Assembly: GCA_050250665.1 (NCBI GenBank)
Contig: JBFWOF010000062.1
Coordinates: 1-32,480, forward strand
Source: JADKFD01 sp050250665
Lineage (GTDB): Bacteria; Pseudomonadota; Gammaproteobacteria; Xanthomonadales; SZUA-5
Direction of reading: 5' to 3'
Length of the DNA stretch: 32,480 nucleotides
This document shows positions 7,870-16,098 of this stretch, one piece after another; within the stretch, counting starts at the first letter, position 1; every line of letters starts with the position of its first letter. The notes below the pieces were generated by a model. It saw only the letters and a program-made list of their open reading frames with translations. It was not told the DNA's origin and searched no databases. A program made the position numbers and the translations under genes.

Positions 7870-8384
7870 TTGCCGACCGTACTCCAGCGCAGCAGATGGG
7901 CCAGATCCTTGCGCACATCGGTGGGATCGGCATCGGCGGCGTAGCGCATCATCGCATTGCCCAGCGGATCGACCAGCATGACACCGGCCTCGGGCACACC
8001 GAGCTGATCGCTCAATGCGCTCGTTGCCGGCTGCCAGCGCGCGCCCCATTCGGCAGCCAGAGTTCGCTGCTCGCCGACCCAGGCGACCATCTGCACCCGA
8101 TCCATTTCCTTGCCCGAAGCTTCCCGGATATTCGAGAGCAGCGTCAGACGCTGCTCACAGGAAGCATCACAGGCGGACGGGATACGCACTACCACGCTCC
8201 AGCGATGACCGTCGGCCACGGGTTCAGCGGGCGTCAGTGCCATCACCGGCGAGATCAGTTGCCCCCGGTTCTTGGTCGATTCCGGCTCCCAGTGAAACCA
8301 GCGCGTCTGCAGCAGCAGGGCGACGATGGCGGGCAGCAGGAAGGCGGCCAGTATCAGAGTCAGTTGTAGGCGTCGTTGGTTCAT
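7866..8384 (-). CDS. SCO-like membrane-anchored CxxxC protein, cytochrome oxidase assembly
   Basis: The 172-residue product has an N-terminal membrane anchor (about residues 6-26, LTLILAAFLLPAIVALLL) and a periplasmic domain. The domain contains CDASC (Cys72, Cys76), which is the CxxxC copper-ligand motif of SCO1/SenC thioredoxin-like chaperones, set after a WSVVVRIPSA strand. The C-terminal half has a VPEAGVMLVDPLGN stretch like the SCO strand before the third ligand, but I do not see the conserved SCO histidine. Its placement between surf1 and ctaB, with ATGA overlaps on both sides, argues for a role in oxidase biogenesis. Copper binding is inferred. An upstream ATG at 8411 is possible, but the ATG at 8384 overlapping the surf1 stop fits better. 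Confidence 0.8.
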   Translation of the reverse strand: MNQRRLQLTLILAAFLLPAIVALLLQTRWFHWEPESTKNRGQLISPVMALTPAEPVADGHRWSVVVRIPSACDASCEQRLTLLSNIREASGKEMDRVQMVAWVGEQRTLAAEWGARWQPATSALSDQLGVPEAGVMLVDPLGNAMMRYAADADPTDVRKDLAHLLRWSTVGK

Positions 8385-9109
8385 GGTGGCGTTGTTGACC
8401 TGGCGCGCCATGACCGAATGGCCAGCACGCCAAAGATGATGATGACTGTCAGGGACAGACCGAACCACTGCAGCGCATAGCCGCGATGGCGTTCAGGAGG
8501 CAGCATGCCACTGCGCAAACTCTGCGCGCGCGGCGTCTGGCGGTCTTCGAGTACCAAGTCTAGCAGCGGCTGCTGGAGACGGCGCTCAAGGTCGGAAAGA
8601 TCGATACGGGTCACCAGCAGTGGCCACTGCTGCCGGACCTCGGCACCCAGCGCCAGACCTGCCGCCGGCGCACTCAGCAGCAGCCCCTCAACGGCCACCG
8701 ATTCCGAGTCGACGTTGGCAACAGGCAGCGACCGGGCCCGGTCCCGCCAGGGCAGCCAGCCGCGATCGACGAGCAGCATCTGACCACCGCCGTCCAGTTG
8801 CAGCGGAACAAAGACCTGAACCCCGGGCTCGCCGTTGCGAATCTGGTTGTCGAGCAGAATCTGGCGGTCGGGGAGAAAGCGGCCGCGCGCAGTAACTGCG
8901 CGGAAGTGCAGATCCTCCCCACCGGCCAGCGCCGTGGCCAGATCGACCGCATTTTCGGATTCGGCGCGATCAATGGCCTCCAGCAGCTGCTGTTTCTCGT
9001 CGGCGCGCTGCAACTGCCAGAGGCCCAGACTGGCCAGACCTGCCGATGTCAGCAGTGCCAGCACGGCGTAGCCCAGCAGTGCGCGACCGAGGCGGTGTGC
9101 TCGCTTCAT
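8381..9109 (-). CDS. SURF1 family cytochrome oxidase assembly protein
   Basis: SURF1 proteins are inner-membrane proteins with two transmembrane helices that help place haem A into cytochrome c oxidase. The 242-residue product has helix 1 at about 11-30, then LGLWQLQRADEKQQLL, and then the conserved periplasmic motifs DNQIRNGEPGVQVFVPLQL and LLVDRGWLP. It ends with a second helix (LSLTVIIIFGVLAIRSW) and a basic tail. The start at 9109 (MKRAHRLGRALL) gives the expected short basic cytoplasmic N terminus; further upstream codons translate to unrelated Pro/Ser-rich sequence. It is the first gene of the operon and is divergent from the DUF2909-like gene at 9282. Confidence 0.93.
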   Translation of the reverse strand: MKRAHRLGRALLGYAVLALLTSAGLASLGLWQLQRADEKQQLLEAIDRAESENAVDLATALAGGEDLHFRAVTARGRFLPDRQILLDNQIRNGEPGVQVFVPLQLDGGGQMLLVDRGWLPWRDRARSLPVANVDSESVAVEGLLLSAPAAGLALGAEVRQQWPLLVTRIDLSDLERRLQQPLLDLVLEDRQTPRAQSLRSGMLPPERHRGYALQWFGLSLTVIIIFGVLAIRSWRARSTTPP

Positions 9110-9281
9110 GCGCGCATGCGGGCGGCTGCCATGGGCGTCAGTTCGGGCTTGTGACCCGGCGTCAATGGTTGCCGCTGGGGGCAGGATCGATGGTGGTTGC
9201 GCATGGCTGTTGATCAATCCTTGCGGGGTGAGCAGGTACACTAGCCCATTGCCTGTCATCCGCCCGTTGAGGGGCGTCTCC

Positions 9282-9497
9282 ATGGTCAAGCTGGTTGTGG
9301 TGCTGTTTCTGATCTTCATCGTCTACAACCTGGGCGCAGGTTGTTATTACATGCTCAATGACCACGGCAAGACCGACCGGGTGGTCAAGGCCCTGTCCTG
9401 GCGTATCGGTCTGTCGATACTGCTGTTTGCCCTGATCGCGCTTGGCATCTACACCGGGGTGATCCAGCCCAACACGGTCATGCATCACGGCGGCTGA
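9282..9497 (+). CDS. DUF2909-type twin-transmembrane small protein
   Basis: The 71-residue product consists of two hydrophobic helices (about residues 3-22 and 40-62) separated by a polar loop HGKTDRVVKALSWR. This matches the small DUF2909 proteins that commonly lie beside surf1 in gammaproteobacterial cytochrome oxidase loci. Function is unknown; association with oxidase assembly rests on the neighbourhood alone. The ATG at 9282 is used because helix 1 starts at once (MVKLVVVLFLIFIVYN). It is divergent from surf1 and is followed by a strong hairpin at 9572. Confidence 0.8.
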   Translation: MVKLVVVLFLIFIVYNLGAGCYYMLNDHGKTDRVVKALSWRIGLSILLFALIALGIYTGVIQPNTVMHHGG

Positions 9498-9571
9498 GGG
9501 CAGCCTCCCGTCGCTGCGGGCGCACCATTCGTGCTGGTTGGAACCCGTGCTGTTTGCCGGTGACTGAAACG

Positions 9572-9597
9572 GCGACGGCCCCGATCGGGGCCGTCGC
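9572..9597. terminator. Perfect GC-rich hairpin between convergent genes
   Basis: GCGACGGCCCC and GGGGCCGTCGC flank a GATC centre, making an 11-bp perfect stem, followed on the plus strand by TTCTTGCCTTGTT. It lies between the ends of the plus-strand small membrane protein gene and the minus-strand exbB-like gene. It most likely terminates the plus-strand transcript and possibly both. Confidence 0.75.
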
Positions 9598-9623
9598 TTC
9601 TTGCCTTGTTGCTGCTCAGACGA

Positions 9624-10367
9624 TCAGGCTTTGCCCGGAGCGGCCTTCGGTGCAGCGGCCTGCACGCGCATCGTCGGCTGCGGACCACCGCCGACGCGGG
9701 CGCCGGTCGCAAAGTAGTCGTGCAGATCATGCGCGAACTCGTCGAACTGACCCAGCGTCACACGGTTGGCGCGGACGAAGAAGTTGTAGGCCAGCACCGA
9801 GGGAATGGCGACGCCCAGACCGATACAGGTCATGATCAGCGCCTCGCCGACCGGACCGGCAACCACGTCCAGAGAAGCCTGGCCGGATGCACCGATCTTG
9901 ATCAGAGCGTTGTAGATGCCCCACACCGTACCGAACAGACCGACGAAGGGCGCGGTGGAACCCACCGAAGCCAGCCAGGTCAGGCCGTTTTCGAGCTTGG
10001 CGCTTTCGCGGCTCACCGCCTGACGCAGAGCGCGGTCGATGAACTCGCTGCGGTTCAGCGCCTCGACCAGACGGCTACCTTCGTTCTTGGCGTGATGCGC
10101 AGCGGCGTTGGCGCACTCCAGAGCAATCTTCGAGAAAGGCTCGCTCGGGGGCTGTGCCTCCATCGCGCGAATGGCTTCCTGCGGATTAGTCGTCTGCCAG
10201 AAGGTCTCGATGACCTTGTGTGCGCGGGAGCGAATCGAGAAATTGCGCATCGATGCGGTCATGATGAACCACACGGTACCAATAAACATGATCAACACCA
10301 CCACGAACACGAATTTCGCGACCATATCGGCCGCGCCCCACATGTGCATGATCCCCATCTGTTCCAT
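9624..10367 (-). CDS. MotA/TolQ/ExbB family proton channel protein (second ExbB copy)
   Basis: ExbB/TolQ proteins form the pentameric inner-membrane channel that, with ExbD/TolR, converts proton-motive force into movement of TonB or TolA. The 247-residue product has helix 1 at about 15-38, a cytoplasmic loop, and the family signature SVGSTAPFVGLFGTVWGI, then LDVVAGPVGEALIMTCIGLG and IPSVLAYNFFVRAN. It is closely similar to the ExbB at 13035, with long identical blocks, but lacks that protein's N-terminal extension. Its gene stands alone on the minus strand, with GAGG about seven bases before the ATG. The nearest minus-strand ExbD (11340-11750) lies on the other side of plus-strand pdxJ. Whether it serves TonB or another partner cannot be told from sequence. 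Confidence 0.9.
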   Translation of the reverse strand: MEQMGIMHMWGAADMVAKFVFVVVLIMFIGTVWFIMTASMRNFSIRSRAHKVIETFWQTTNPQEAIRAMEAQPPSEPFSKIALECANAAAHHAKNEGSRLVEALNRSEFIDRALRQAVSRESAKLENGLTWLASVGSTAPFVGLFGTVWGIYNALIKIGASGQASLDVVAGPVGEALIMTCIGLGVAIPSVLAYNFFVRANRVTLGQFDEFAHDLHDYFATGARVGGGPQPTMRVQAAAPKAAPGKA

Positions 10368-10475
10368 GACTAAGCCTCACTAATCCGAGTCAAACCACGG
10401 CACAGGAGGCACCGCGGAGCACGCTATCCTACACAGGAATGTGGCAATCCTTCCAGTGTTCCGATCAATGGTAAT

Positions 10476-11273
10476 ATGATGATTCAGTCAGTGGCTACGC
10501 CAAAGCGATGTCGCACCGCACTCAGCGTCAATTTGAACAAGGTGGCGCTGCTGCGCAACTCCCGCGGTGGCAGGCTTCCGGATCCACTCGAGGCTGCGCG
10601 CACGGCTATGGCGGCGGGCGCCGATGGCATCACGCTGCATCCGCGACCGGATCTGCGACATGCCCGACCCGCCGATGCCGAAGCCATGCGCGGTCTCTGC
10701 ACCAGCGCGGGCGTTGAACTCAATCTGGAGGGTAATCCCTTCGCCGGGCCTGCGCCCGGCTATCCGGGATTCATGGCGCTGCTGGAGTCCTGTCGACCGG
10801 AACAGGCCACGCTGGTACCTGACAGCGATCAGCAACTGACCTCCGATCACGGTTGGAATCTGCAGGCCGACGGCGATCGGCTGCGGCCCCTGATTTCCAG
10901 ACTGAAATCCCTGGGCATGCGTGTCAGCCTGTTCATGGACGCCGACTCTGCCGATATCGAGCGCGTAGCCGAGATCGGCGCCGACCGGATCGAACTCTAT
11001 ACCGGCCCCTATGCGCAGGCGGCGGCATCCGGGCACGCGGCGGCGACCCTGTCAGCCTGCCTTGCGGCAGCCCAGCGGGCGCTGGCCTGCGGCCTGGCGG
11101 TCAATGCCGGCCACGATCTGGATCAGGGCAATCTTGGTGCTCTGTTGGCTGCCGTGCCGTACATCAGCGAGGTCTCCATCGGCCATGCACTGATCGCCGA
11201 GGCGCTGGACAGCGGACTCGGCCTGACCGTGTCTCGCTACATGGCCATCATCCGCGCCGCGAACGGCAGCTAG
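10476..11273 (+). CDS. pdxJ: Pyridoxine 5'-phosphate synthase
   Basis: PdxJ is the TIM-barrel enzyme that condenses 1-deoxyxylulose 5-phosphate with 3-amino-2-oxopropyl phosphate to form pyridoxine 5'-phosphate, the last ring-forming step of DXP-dependent vitamin B6 synthesis. The 265-residue product carries the family motifs in order: SVNLNKVALLRNSRGG, GITLHPRPDLRH, ELNLEGNP with the catalytic Glu, SLFMDAD, IELYTGPYA, LAVNAGHDL with the catalytic His, and SIGHALIAEALDSGLG. The N terminus is slightly longer than in most homologues; two adjacent ATGs (10476 and 10479) are both possible and no strong Shine-Dalgarno is visible. It sits on the plus strand between a minus-strand exbB and exbD. Adjacency of pdxJ to ton/exb genes is a recurring xanthomonad arrangement. 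Confidence 0.96.
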   Translation: MMIQSVATPKRCRTALSVNLNKVALLRNSRGGRLPDPLEAARTAMAAGADGITLHPRPDLRHARPADAEAMRGLCTSAGVELNLEGNPFAGPAPGYPGFMALLESCRPEQATLVPDSDQQLTSDHGWNLQADGDRLRPLISRLKSLGMRVSLFMDADSADIERVAEIGADRIELYTGPYAQAAASGHAAATLSACLAAAQRALACGLAVNAGHDLDQGNLGALLAAVPYISEVSIGHALIAEALDSGLGLTVSRYMAIIRAANGS

Positions 11274-11302
11274 CTTCTTCAGCGCGGGTCGAAGTCGGCA
11301 GA

Positions 11303-11321
11303 CGCCATCGCGATGATGGCG
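11303..11321. terminator. Short hairpin between convergent pdxJ and exbD
   Basis: CGCCATC (11303-11309) pairs with GATGGCG (11315-11321) around a five-base loop in the 66-base gap between two convergent genes. There is no T-run, so this is a possible bidirectional or Rho-assisted terminator only. Confidence 0.3.
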
Positions 11322-11339
11322 CCGCCGTCTGGCCAGGGA

Positions 11340-11750
11340 TCAGTCGCCGCGCGCCAGTCCCACGTGCGCAGCCCCGGTGCGGCGAGCGTCGCTCAACAGT
11401 GCCACCACGTGGTCGAAGCGCACGTCGGCGGCGGCGTCGATACGGAATTCCGGCTGCCGGGCCGCCGGCAGGCGGGCGGCCGCGATCAGCTTTTGTTGCA
11501 GGGCTGACCTCGAGATCAGTTCGCCATCGAGCGTCAATCTGAGGTCGGCACCTATCGCTTCCAGCTGCACCAGATGTCGCTGCGCCGGCTCGAATGCCGA
11601 CGGACCGGGCTGGGGACTGGGCACCGGTAGGCGCTGGGCCAGGATCGGCGCTGAAATCATGAAAATGATCAACAGCACCAGCATTACGTCCACCAGGGGC
11701 GTGGTGTTCACATCTGCCATCGGCATTGCACGTGCGTCCACTTGCATCAT
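11340..11750 (-). CDS. ExbD/TolR family biopolymer transport protein (third copy)
   Basis: The 136-residue product has the ExbD architecture: a short cytoplasmic N terminus, one transmembrane helix, and a periplasmic domain. The helix contains the essential Asp21 in VNTTPLVDVMLVLLIIFMIS. The periplasmic domain ends in a DHVVALLSDARRTGAAHVGL strand-helix-strand typical of ExbD. It is the most divergent of three ExbD proteins in this window: the segment after the helix is Pro-rich (QRLPVPSPQPGPSAF). GGAG lies six bases before the ATG at 11750. It is separated from the exbD at 12044 by a terminator, so it is probably expressed on its own. It may partner the isolated ExbB at 9624. Confidence 0.88.
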   Translation of the reverse strand: MMQVDARAMPMADVNTTPLVDVMLVLLIIFMISAPILAQRLPVPSPQPGPSAFEPAQRHLVQLEAIGADLRLTLDGELISRSALQQKLIAAARLPAARQPEFRIDAAADVRFDHVVALLSDARRTGAAHVGLARGD

Positions 11751-11940
11751 GACCGGCTCCGCAGCTTGGGCGCTGATTGCGCCGAATCAAGCGTAGCGCG
11801 GCGACGCCATGCCAAGGCCTCATCCTGAAGTCGGAATTCAGTTGTCGCTAACCAGCGAATGCCTTGTGAGCTCGGCTGCGTGCAGATCGATCAGGCGCAC
11901 GCACTCGTGGTACGGAGATCGACGTTCATCGCTTACACCT

Positions 11941-11965
11941 GCCCAGGCGGGTAAGCCTCCTGGGC
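11941..11965. other. Hairpin in the leader region upstream of the third exbD
   Basis: GCCCAGG (11941-11947) pairs with CCTGGGC (11959-11965), enclosing an 11-base loop. It lies in the 293-base minus-strand gap between the terminator behind exbD2 and the third exbD. No gene and no recognised riboswitch are seen in this gap. Confidence 0.3.
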
Positions 11966-11998
11966 GGATTCACGCATCTTCGCCCAGTACAAACGAAA

Positions 11999-12020
11999 AC
12001 GCCGGGCATCGGCCCGGCGT
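11999..12020 (-). terminator. Rho-independent terminator of the tonB-exbB-exbD1-exbD2 operon
   Basis: Read on the minus strand, ACGCCGGGC, a four-base loop and GCCCGGCGT form a perfect 9-bp stem followed by a T-rich tail (TTTTCGTTTG). It begins 24 bases after the exbD2 stop codon, the classic position for an intrinsic terminator. Confidence 0.85.
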
Positions 12021-12043
12021 GATTAGTCTTCGGTTTCCGCCGA

Positions 12044-12517
12044 TCAGCCCGGAGGCGGCGGCGCACCTACACCACCGGAAGCCGTGGACAGGCTGTCGAA
12101 GCCGATACGTTCAACCTTGGACCGCTTGGCCGCTGCCAGGATGTTTGCGAGTGCGCTGTAGGGCACGGTTTCATCCGCTTCGATCTTGTATTCGGGCTGA
12201 TCGTCCTTGACCTTGCGGCCCATTTCGCGGAACTCGGCAAACAGCACTTCCTGGCTGATCGGATCGTTGTTCAGACGAATCTCGATGGCGCCACCCAGAT
12301 CGCGCAATTCCAGGCGCTTCTGCTCGATCTTGCTCTTGTCTGCCGGATCGGTGGATTGCTGCGGCAGATTGATGCGTACCTTGTGCGCCAGCAGCGGCGC
12401 CGTGATCATGAAGATAATCAGCAGCACCAGCATGACGTCGACCAGCGGCGTCGTGTTGATGTCTACCATCGGCGAACTGCCAGCAGCACCGCCGCTCGGA
12501 CCTGTACTCATACCCAT
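12044..12517 (-). CDS. exbD2: ExbD family biopolymer transport protein 2
   Basis: The 157-residue product has one N-terminal helix with the proton-relay Asp27 (INTTPLVDVMLVLLIIFMIT) and a periplasmic ExbD domain (PEYKIEADETVPYSALANIL and KVERIGFDSLS). A flexible Gly/Pro tail (GGVGAPPPPG) follows. ExbD dimers sit in the ExbB pentamer pore and couple proton flow to TonB. It is the last gene before the terminator at 12020 and 27 bases behind exbD1, so it is co-transcribed with tonB. Having two ExbD genes after exbB matches the Xanthomonas tonB-exbB-exbD1-exbD2 arrangement, where the second ExbD is reported to have more specialised roles. Confidence 0.93.
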   Translation of the reverse strand: MGMSTGPSGGAAGSSPMVDINTTPLVDVMLVLLIIFMITAPLLAHKVRINLPQQSTDPADKSKIEQKRLELRDLGGAIEIRLNNDPISQEVLFAEFREMGRKVKDDQPEYKIEADETVPYSALANILAAAKRSKVERIGFDSLSTASGGVGAPPPPG

Positions 12518-12544
12518 GACGTCGTCTCCTGCGCCTGCGGCTTC

Positions 12545-12976
12545 TTATTCGCCGGGGGCGGTAACAAAACCAATCTTGCTGATACCCTTGCGCTTGGCCA
12601 GGTCGAGCGCGGTGCGGATGTGCTGATACTGCACACTGCGGTCGCCGCGAATCTTGATCTCGGGCTGAGGCTTTTTGGCTGCTTCCAGCGCCAGGCGTGC
12701 TTCCAGGCCGTCGAGACCGATCGGGTCATCAGCCCAATAGTACTGAACCATGCCGCCACCCTTGTCCTGGATGTTGAGCGTCACCGCCCGCTCTTCAATC
12801 GAATCCGGCTCATTCGGGGCTTCGGGCACCGAAATCGGCACCTTGTTCTGCATCAGCGGTGCCGTGATCATGAAGATGATCAGCAGCACCAACATGACGT
12901 CCACCAGGGGCGTCGTGTTGATATCGGTCATCGGGGCTGCATTCTGCGGGCCACCACCGCCGGTACTCATTCCCAT
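12545..12976 (-). CDS. exbD1: ExbD family biopolymer transport protein 1
   Basis: The 143-residue product carries the single helix with Asp26 (INTTPLVDVMLVLLIIFMIT) and the periplasmic domain with EIKIRGDRSVQYQHIRTALDLAKRKGISKIGF. Its transmembrane block is nearly identical to that of exbD2, indicating tandem duplication, while the periplasmic parts have diverged. The ATG at 12976 is preceded by AAGGA eight bases upstream; a GTG one codon earlier is also possible. It lies 58 bases behind exbB in the ton operon. Confidence 0.93.
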   Translation of the reverse strand: MGMSTGGGGPQNAAPMTDINTTPLVDVMLVLLIIFMITAPLMQNKVPISVPEAPNEPDSIEERAVTLNIQDKGGGMVQYYWADDPIGLDGLEARLALEAAKKPQPEIKIRGDRSVQYQHIRTALDLAKRKGISKIGFVTAPGE

Positions 12977-13034
12977 CACTCAGATCCTTGCTCGACGGCC
13001 CCGACTGCGGGGCCGCTGGTTGTCACAAAGCCGG

Positions 13035-13913
13035 TCAGCCGGCGCTCGGCGCGTGCTGCTTGTTGCCGTAACGCTGACCGCGCACCCGGTTGCCTGTCGC
13101 GAAGTAGTCAAGCAGGTCGTGGGCGAAGGTCATGAAACTGGCATTCAGCGCCTTGTTGCTGCGCACGAAGTAGTTGTAGGCCAGTACGCTGGGAATAGCC
13201 ACGCCCAGACCGATACAGGTCATGATCAGAGCTTCACCCACCGGGCCGGCCACGACATCCAGCGTAGCCTCGCCGGTCTGACCGATGCTGATCAGCGCGT
13301 GATAGATGCCCCACACGGTGCCGAACAGGCCAACAAAGGGAGCCGTCGAACCGACCGACGCCAGCAGCGTCAGACCGGACTCCATGCGCGCAGCCTCACG
13401 CTGCACGCCACTGCGCACGGCCCGGTCGATGAACTCGTGACGGCTGAGAGCTTCCGCCATGCGGCCACCGAGAGCGTCTGAATGGTGTTCAGCCGCGAAT
13501 GCAGCGTCCAGCGCAATCTTGCTGAAGGGTTCGTAATCCGGCTCGCCACGCAGCTGTTCGATGGCTTCGCGCGGAGAAGAAGCTTCCCAGAACGACTCCA
13601 TGATGCGATGTGTACGAGCACGTACCGAAACCAGCCGCAGCGCGTTGTACAAGATGTAGTACCAGACCAGCAGGGACATGATGCCCAGGACCGTGCCAGC
13701 CATGATTCCCACTGCGTCAGCGTTGTCGATCAGATGGGCGAAGCCCATCTTGCTCAACGCCAGCGAGTCGGTGTTGCCCATCAGCATATCGAGCCGATCC
13801 ATGCCGGGCGGCAGGGCGGACGATACATCCAGGCTGGCTTGACCCGGATCCAGGGTCGCCGCAGCGGCGCTGGGATCGACTATTTCAGGTGAAGCGGGAA
13901 TTTGATCCTGCAT
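13035..13913 (-). CDS. exbB: TonB-system proton channel ExbB
   Basis: The 292-residue product has an N-terminal extension of about 60 residues rich in Ala/Pro/Asp, then helix 1 (IMAGTVLGIMSLLVWYYILYN). The two signature helices follow, with SVGSTAPFVGLFGTVWGIY, LDVVAGPVGEALIMTCIGLG and AIPSVLAYNYFVRSN. Together with ExbD1/ExbD2 it should energise TonB. The start is ATG 13913, 11 bases after the tonB stop; a TTG just upstream is less likely. The extension is absent from the paralogue at 9624. The order tonB-exbB-exbD1-exbD2 supports the specific ExbB name rather than TolQ. Confidence 0.94.
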   Translation of the reverse strand: MQDQIPASPEIVDPSAAAATLDPGQASLDVSSALPPGMDRLDMLMGNTDSLALSKMGFAHLIDNADAVGIMAGTVLGIMSLLVWYYILYNALRLVSVRARTHRIMESFWEASSPREAIEQLRGEPDYEPFSKIALDAAFAAEHHSDALGGRMAEALSRHEFIDRAVRSGVQREAARMESGLTLLASVGSTAPFVGLFGTVWGIYHALISIGQTGEATLDVVAGPVGEALIMTCIGLGVAIPSVLAYNYFVRSNKALNASFMTFAHDLLDYFATGNRVRGQRYGNKQHAPSAG

Positions 13914-13924
13914 GACCACTGACC

Positions 13925-14605
<681 letters not shown>

Positions 14606-14762
14606 CAGCGTGCTGTCAAGATAGGATTCAAAGTATTCATATTCTGGAATCCGCGTTCTCCGGCTGCCCTCTGCCTGGACCGACTGCGGAAGCCTCCCCA
14701 AAGTCGGGCGAAGCTACACCACTGGTCAGTTGGCCACAAGGCGGAAGGCACCGAAGTCGCTG

Positions 14763-16016
14763 TCATCGCCCCAAAGATTTCAACGCTTGTGTCGCATTCT
14801 TGTTGGACTCAGGGTAACCCTGGGCCTTCGTGAATGCGGCGATCGCGGCCGCTTCATTGTCGCTGTCGAGTTCAGCTATTCCCAGCTGGTAATAGGCGTT
14901 ACCCGGTTGACGGAGATTGCCTTTCTGGATCGCAGCTGTAAATGCCTCGCGCGCCTCTTTCGGCTTCTCCTGATCGAGCAGCACCTGGCCCACATAGAGA
15001 TCGGCCGTGCCGTCAGCACTGGACAACTCCGCCGCCCGACGGAATCCAGCCAGCGCCTCTGGCAGTTGCTCGGCATCGTAATAGGCCTCACCCACCTGCA
15101 GGTAGCGGTCCTTGGTCTCCTTGACCACGCCACTGCTCAGTCCAGCATTCATGGCCGCCGCAGCATCAACGGGACGCTCCAGATCGCGATAGGCGGCGTA
15201 GAGGTTGATGTAAAGATTTTCCTTGCCCAGCTTGCCCTGACTGCGCAGACCCTCGAGGATGGTCACTGCGTCTGCAGGTTTGCCGGCGTCGAGCAGCAGC
15301 GCTGTCAGAAAATTGACAAATTCCGGATCATCGGGGGACTGCGCGAGCACCTCGCGACCGAAGGCGATGGCCTCGTCGGTGCGCTCCAGCGACAGCAGCG
15401 CATTGGCCTTCATCTGCTGCCAGGAACGCTCGGGGGCATCGCCGGTGGCGAAGGCCTTGTCGAGAAATACCAGCGTCTGCTCGTAGTTGTCCTGGTCGAA
15501 GTAATTCTTCGCCTGCAGTGCCCAGTTGCGCCCGGTGATGACCTCGGCGTCCTTGGTCCAGTCATCGAAGGCCGCGGCCGATTCGGCCAGCTGGTCATTG
15601 ATGTGGTACAGCTCGGCCATGGTCAGCTTGAGCTGGAAGTGCTCCGCGTTCGGAAGCGCATCCGTCGCCAGCGCCAGCTTGAACTGCTCGATCGCCTCCG
15701 GCACCTGATCCTGGTTGTAGTAGATGAAACCGCGCATCTGCGCCACCTTGGCGCGCTCGTAGGCACTGAGCTTGGGGCTGTCGAGCTTGTCCAGCCCATC
15801 TAACGCGCCCTCGTAGTCGTCGGCCTCGTACTTGTCGGCAATGCGGCCGTAGGACTTGACAAACTTCTTGCTCGAAATCGGCTTCTTGTCTTCCCGGCCA
15901 CTCTTGCTGACCTGTGCCTTCTCATCTTTCTTGTTGCGCGCCGCATCCGCCGGCACCACGCTCATCGCCAGGGCTGCCCCCAACATCAACGCAACGATCA
16001 AGCGAAACTTGAACAT
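14763..16016 (-). CDS. Periplasmic tetratricopeptide-repeat protein of the TonB locus
   Basis: The 417-residue product has a cleavable signal peptide (MFKFRLIVALMLGAALAMSV, then VPADA), a Lys-rich linker and then a succession of helical TPR units. Examples are the segments with AKVAQMRGFIYYNQDQVPEAIEQF, AELYHINDQLAESAAAF, QAKNYFDQDNYEQTLVFL, LLDAGKPADAVTIL, GEAYYDAEQLPEALAGF and YVGQVLLDQEKPKEAREAF. TPR domains mediate protein-protein contacts. Position immediately upstream of tonB, same strand, suggests a helper of the TonB complex, as for TPR proteins linked to other TonB systems, but the role is not shown by sequence. GGAGG lies just before ATG 16016. The gene order rhodanese, TPR, tonB on one strand may be one or two transcripts. 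Confidence 0.82.
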   Translation of the reverse strand: MFKFRLIVALMLGAALAMSVVPADAARNKKDEKAQVSKSGREDKKPISSKKFVKSYGRIADKYEADDYEGALDGLDKLDSPKLSAYERAKVAQMRGFIYYNQDQVPEAIEQFKLALATDALPNAEHFQLKLTMAELYHINDQLAESAAAFDDWTKDAEVITGRNWALQAKNYFDQDNYEQTLVFLDKAFATGDAPERSWQQMKANALLSLERTDEAIAFGREVLAQSPDDPEFVNFLTALLLDAGKPADAVTILEGLRSQGKLGKENLYINLYAAYRDLERPVDAAAAMNAGLSSGVVKETKDRYLQVGEAYYDAEQLPEALAGFRRAAELSSADGTADLYVGQVLLDQEKPKEAREAFTAAIQKGNLRQPGNAYYQLGIAELDSDNEAAAIAAFTKAQGYPESNKNATQALKSLGR

Positions 16017-16098
16017 ATGCTCCTCCCGTCTTTCCAACAACAACCCTACGCGCCCCGACTAGCATGCAACAAGTCACGGTTGCAGCGGTTAAGCCAAG

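Noticed and set aside
10368..10475. Divergent promoters between exbB-like gene and pdxJ
   Set aside because: Candidate -10 boxes exist but no -35 at acceptable spacing could be supported by eye.
14606..14762. Possible Fur box upstream of tonB
   Set aside because: An AT-rich GAATATGAATACTTTGAAT stretch is present but matches the Fur consensus poorly, so I do not call it.
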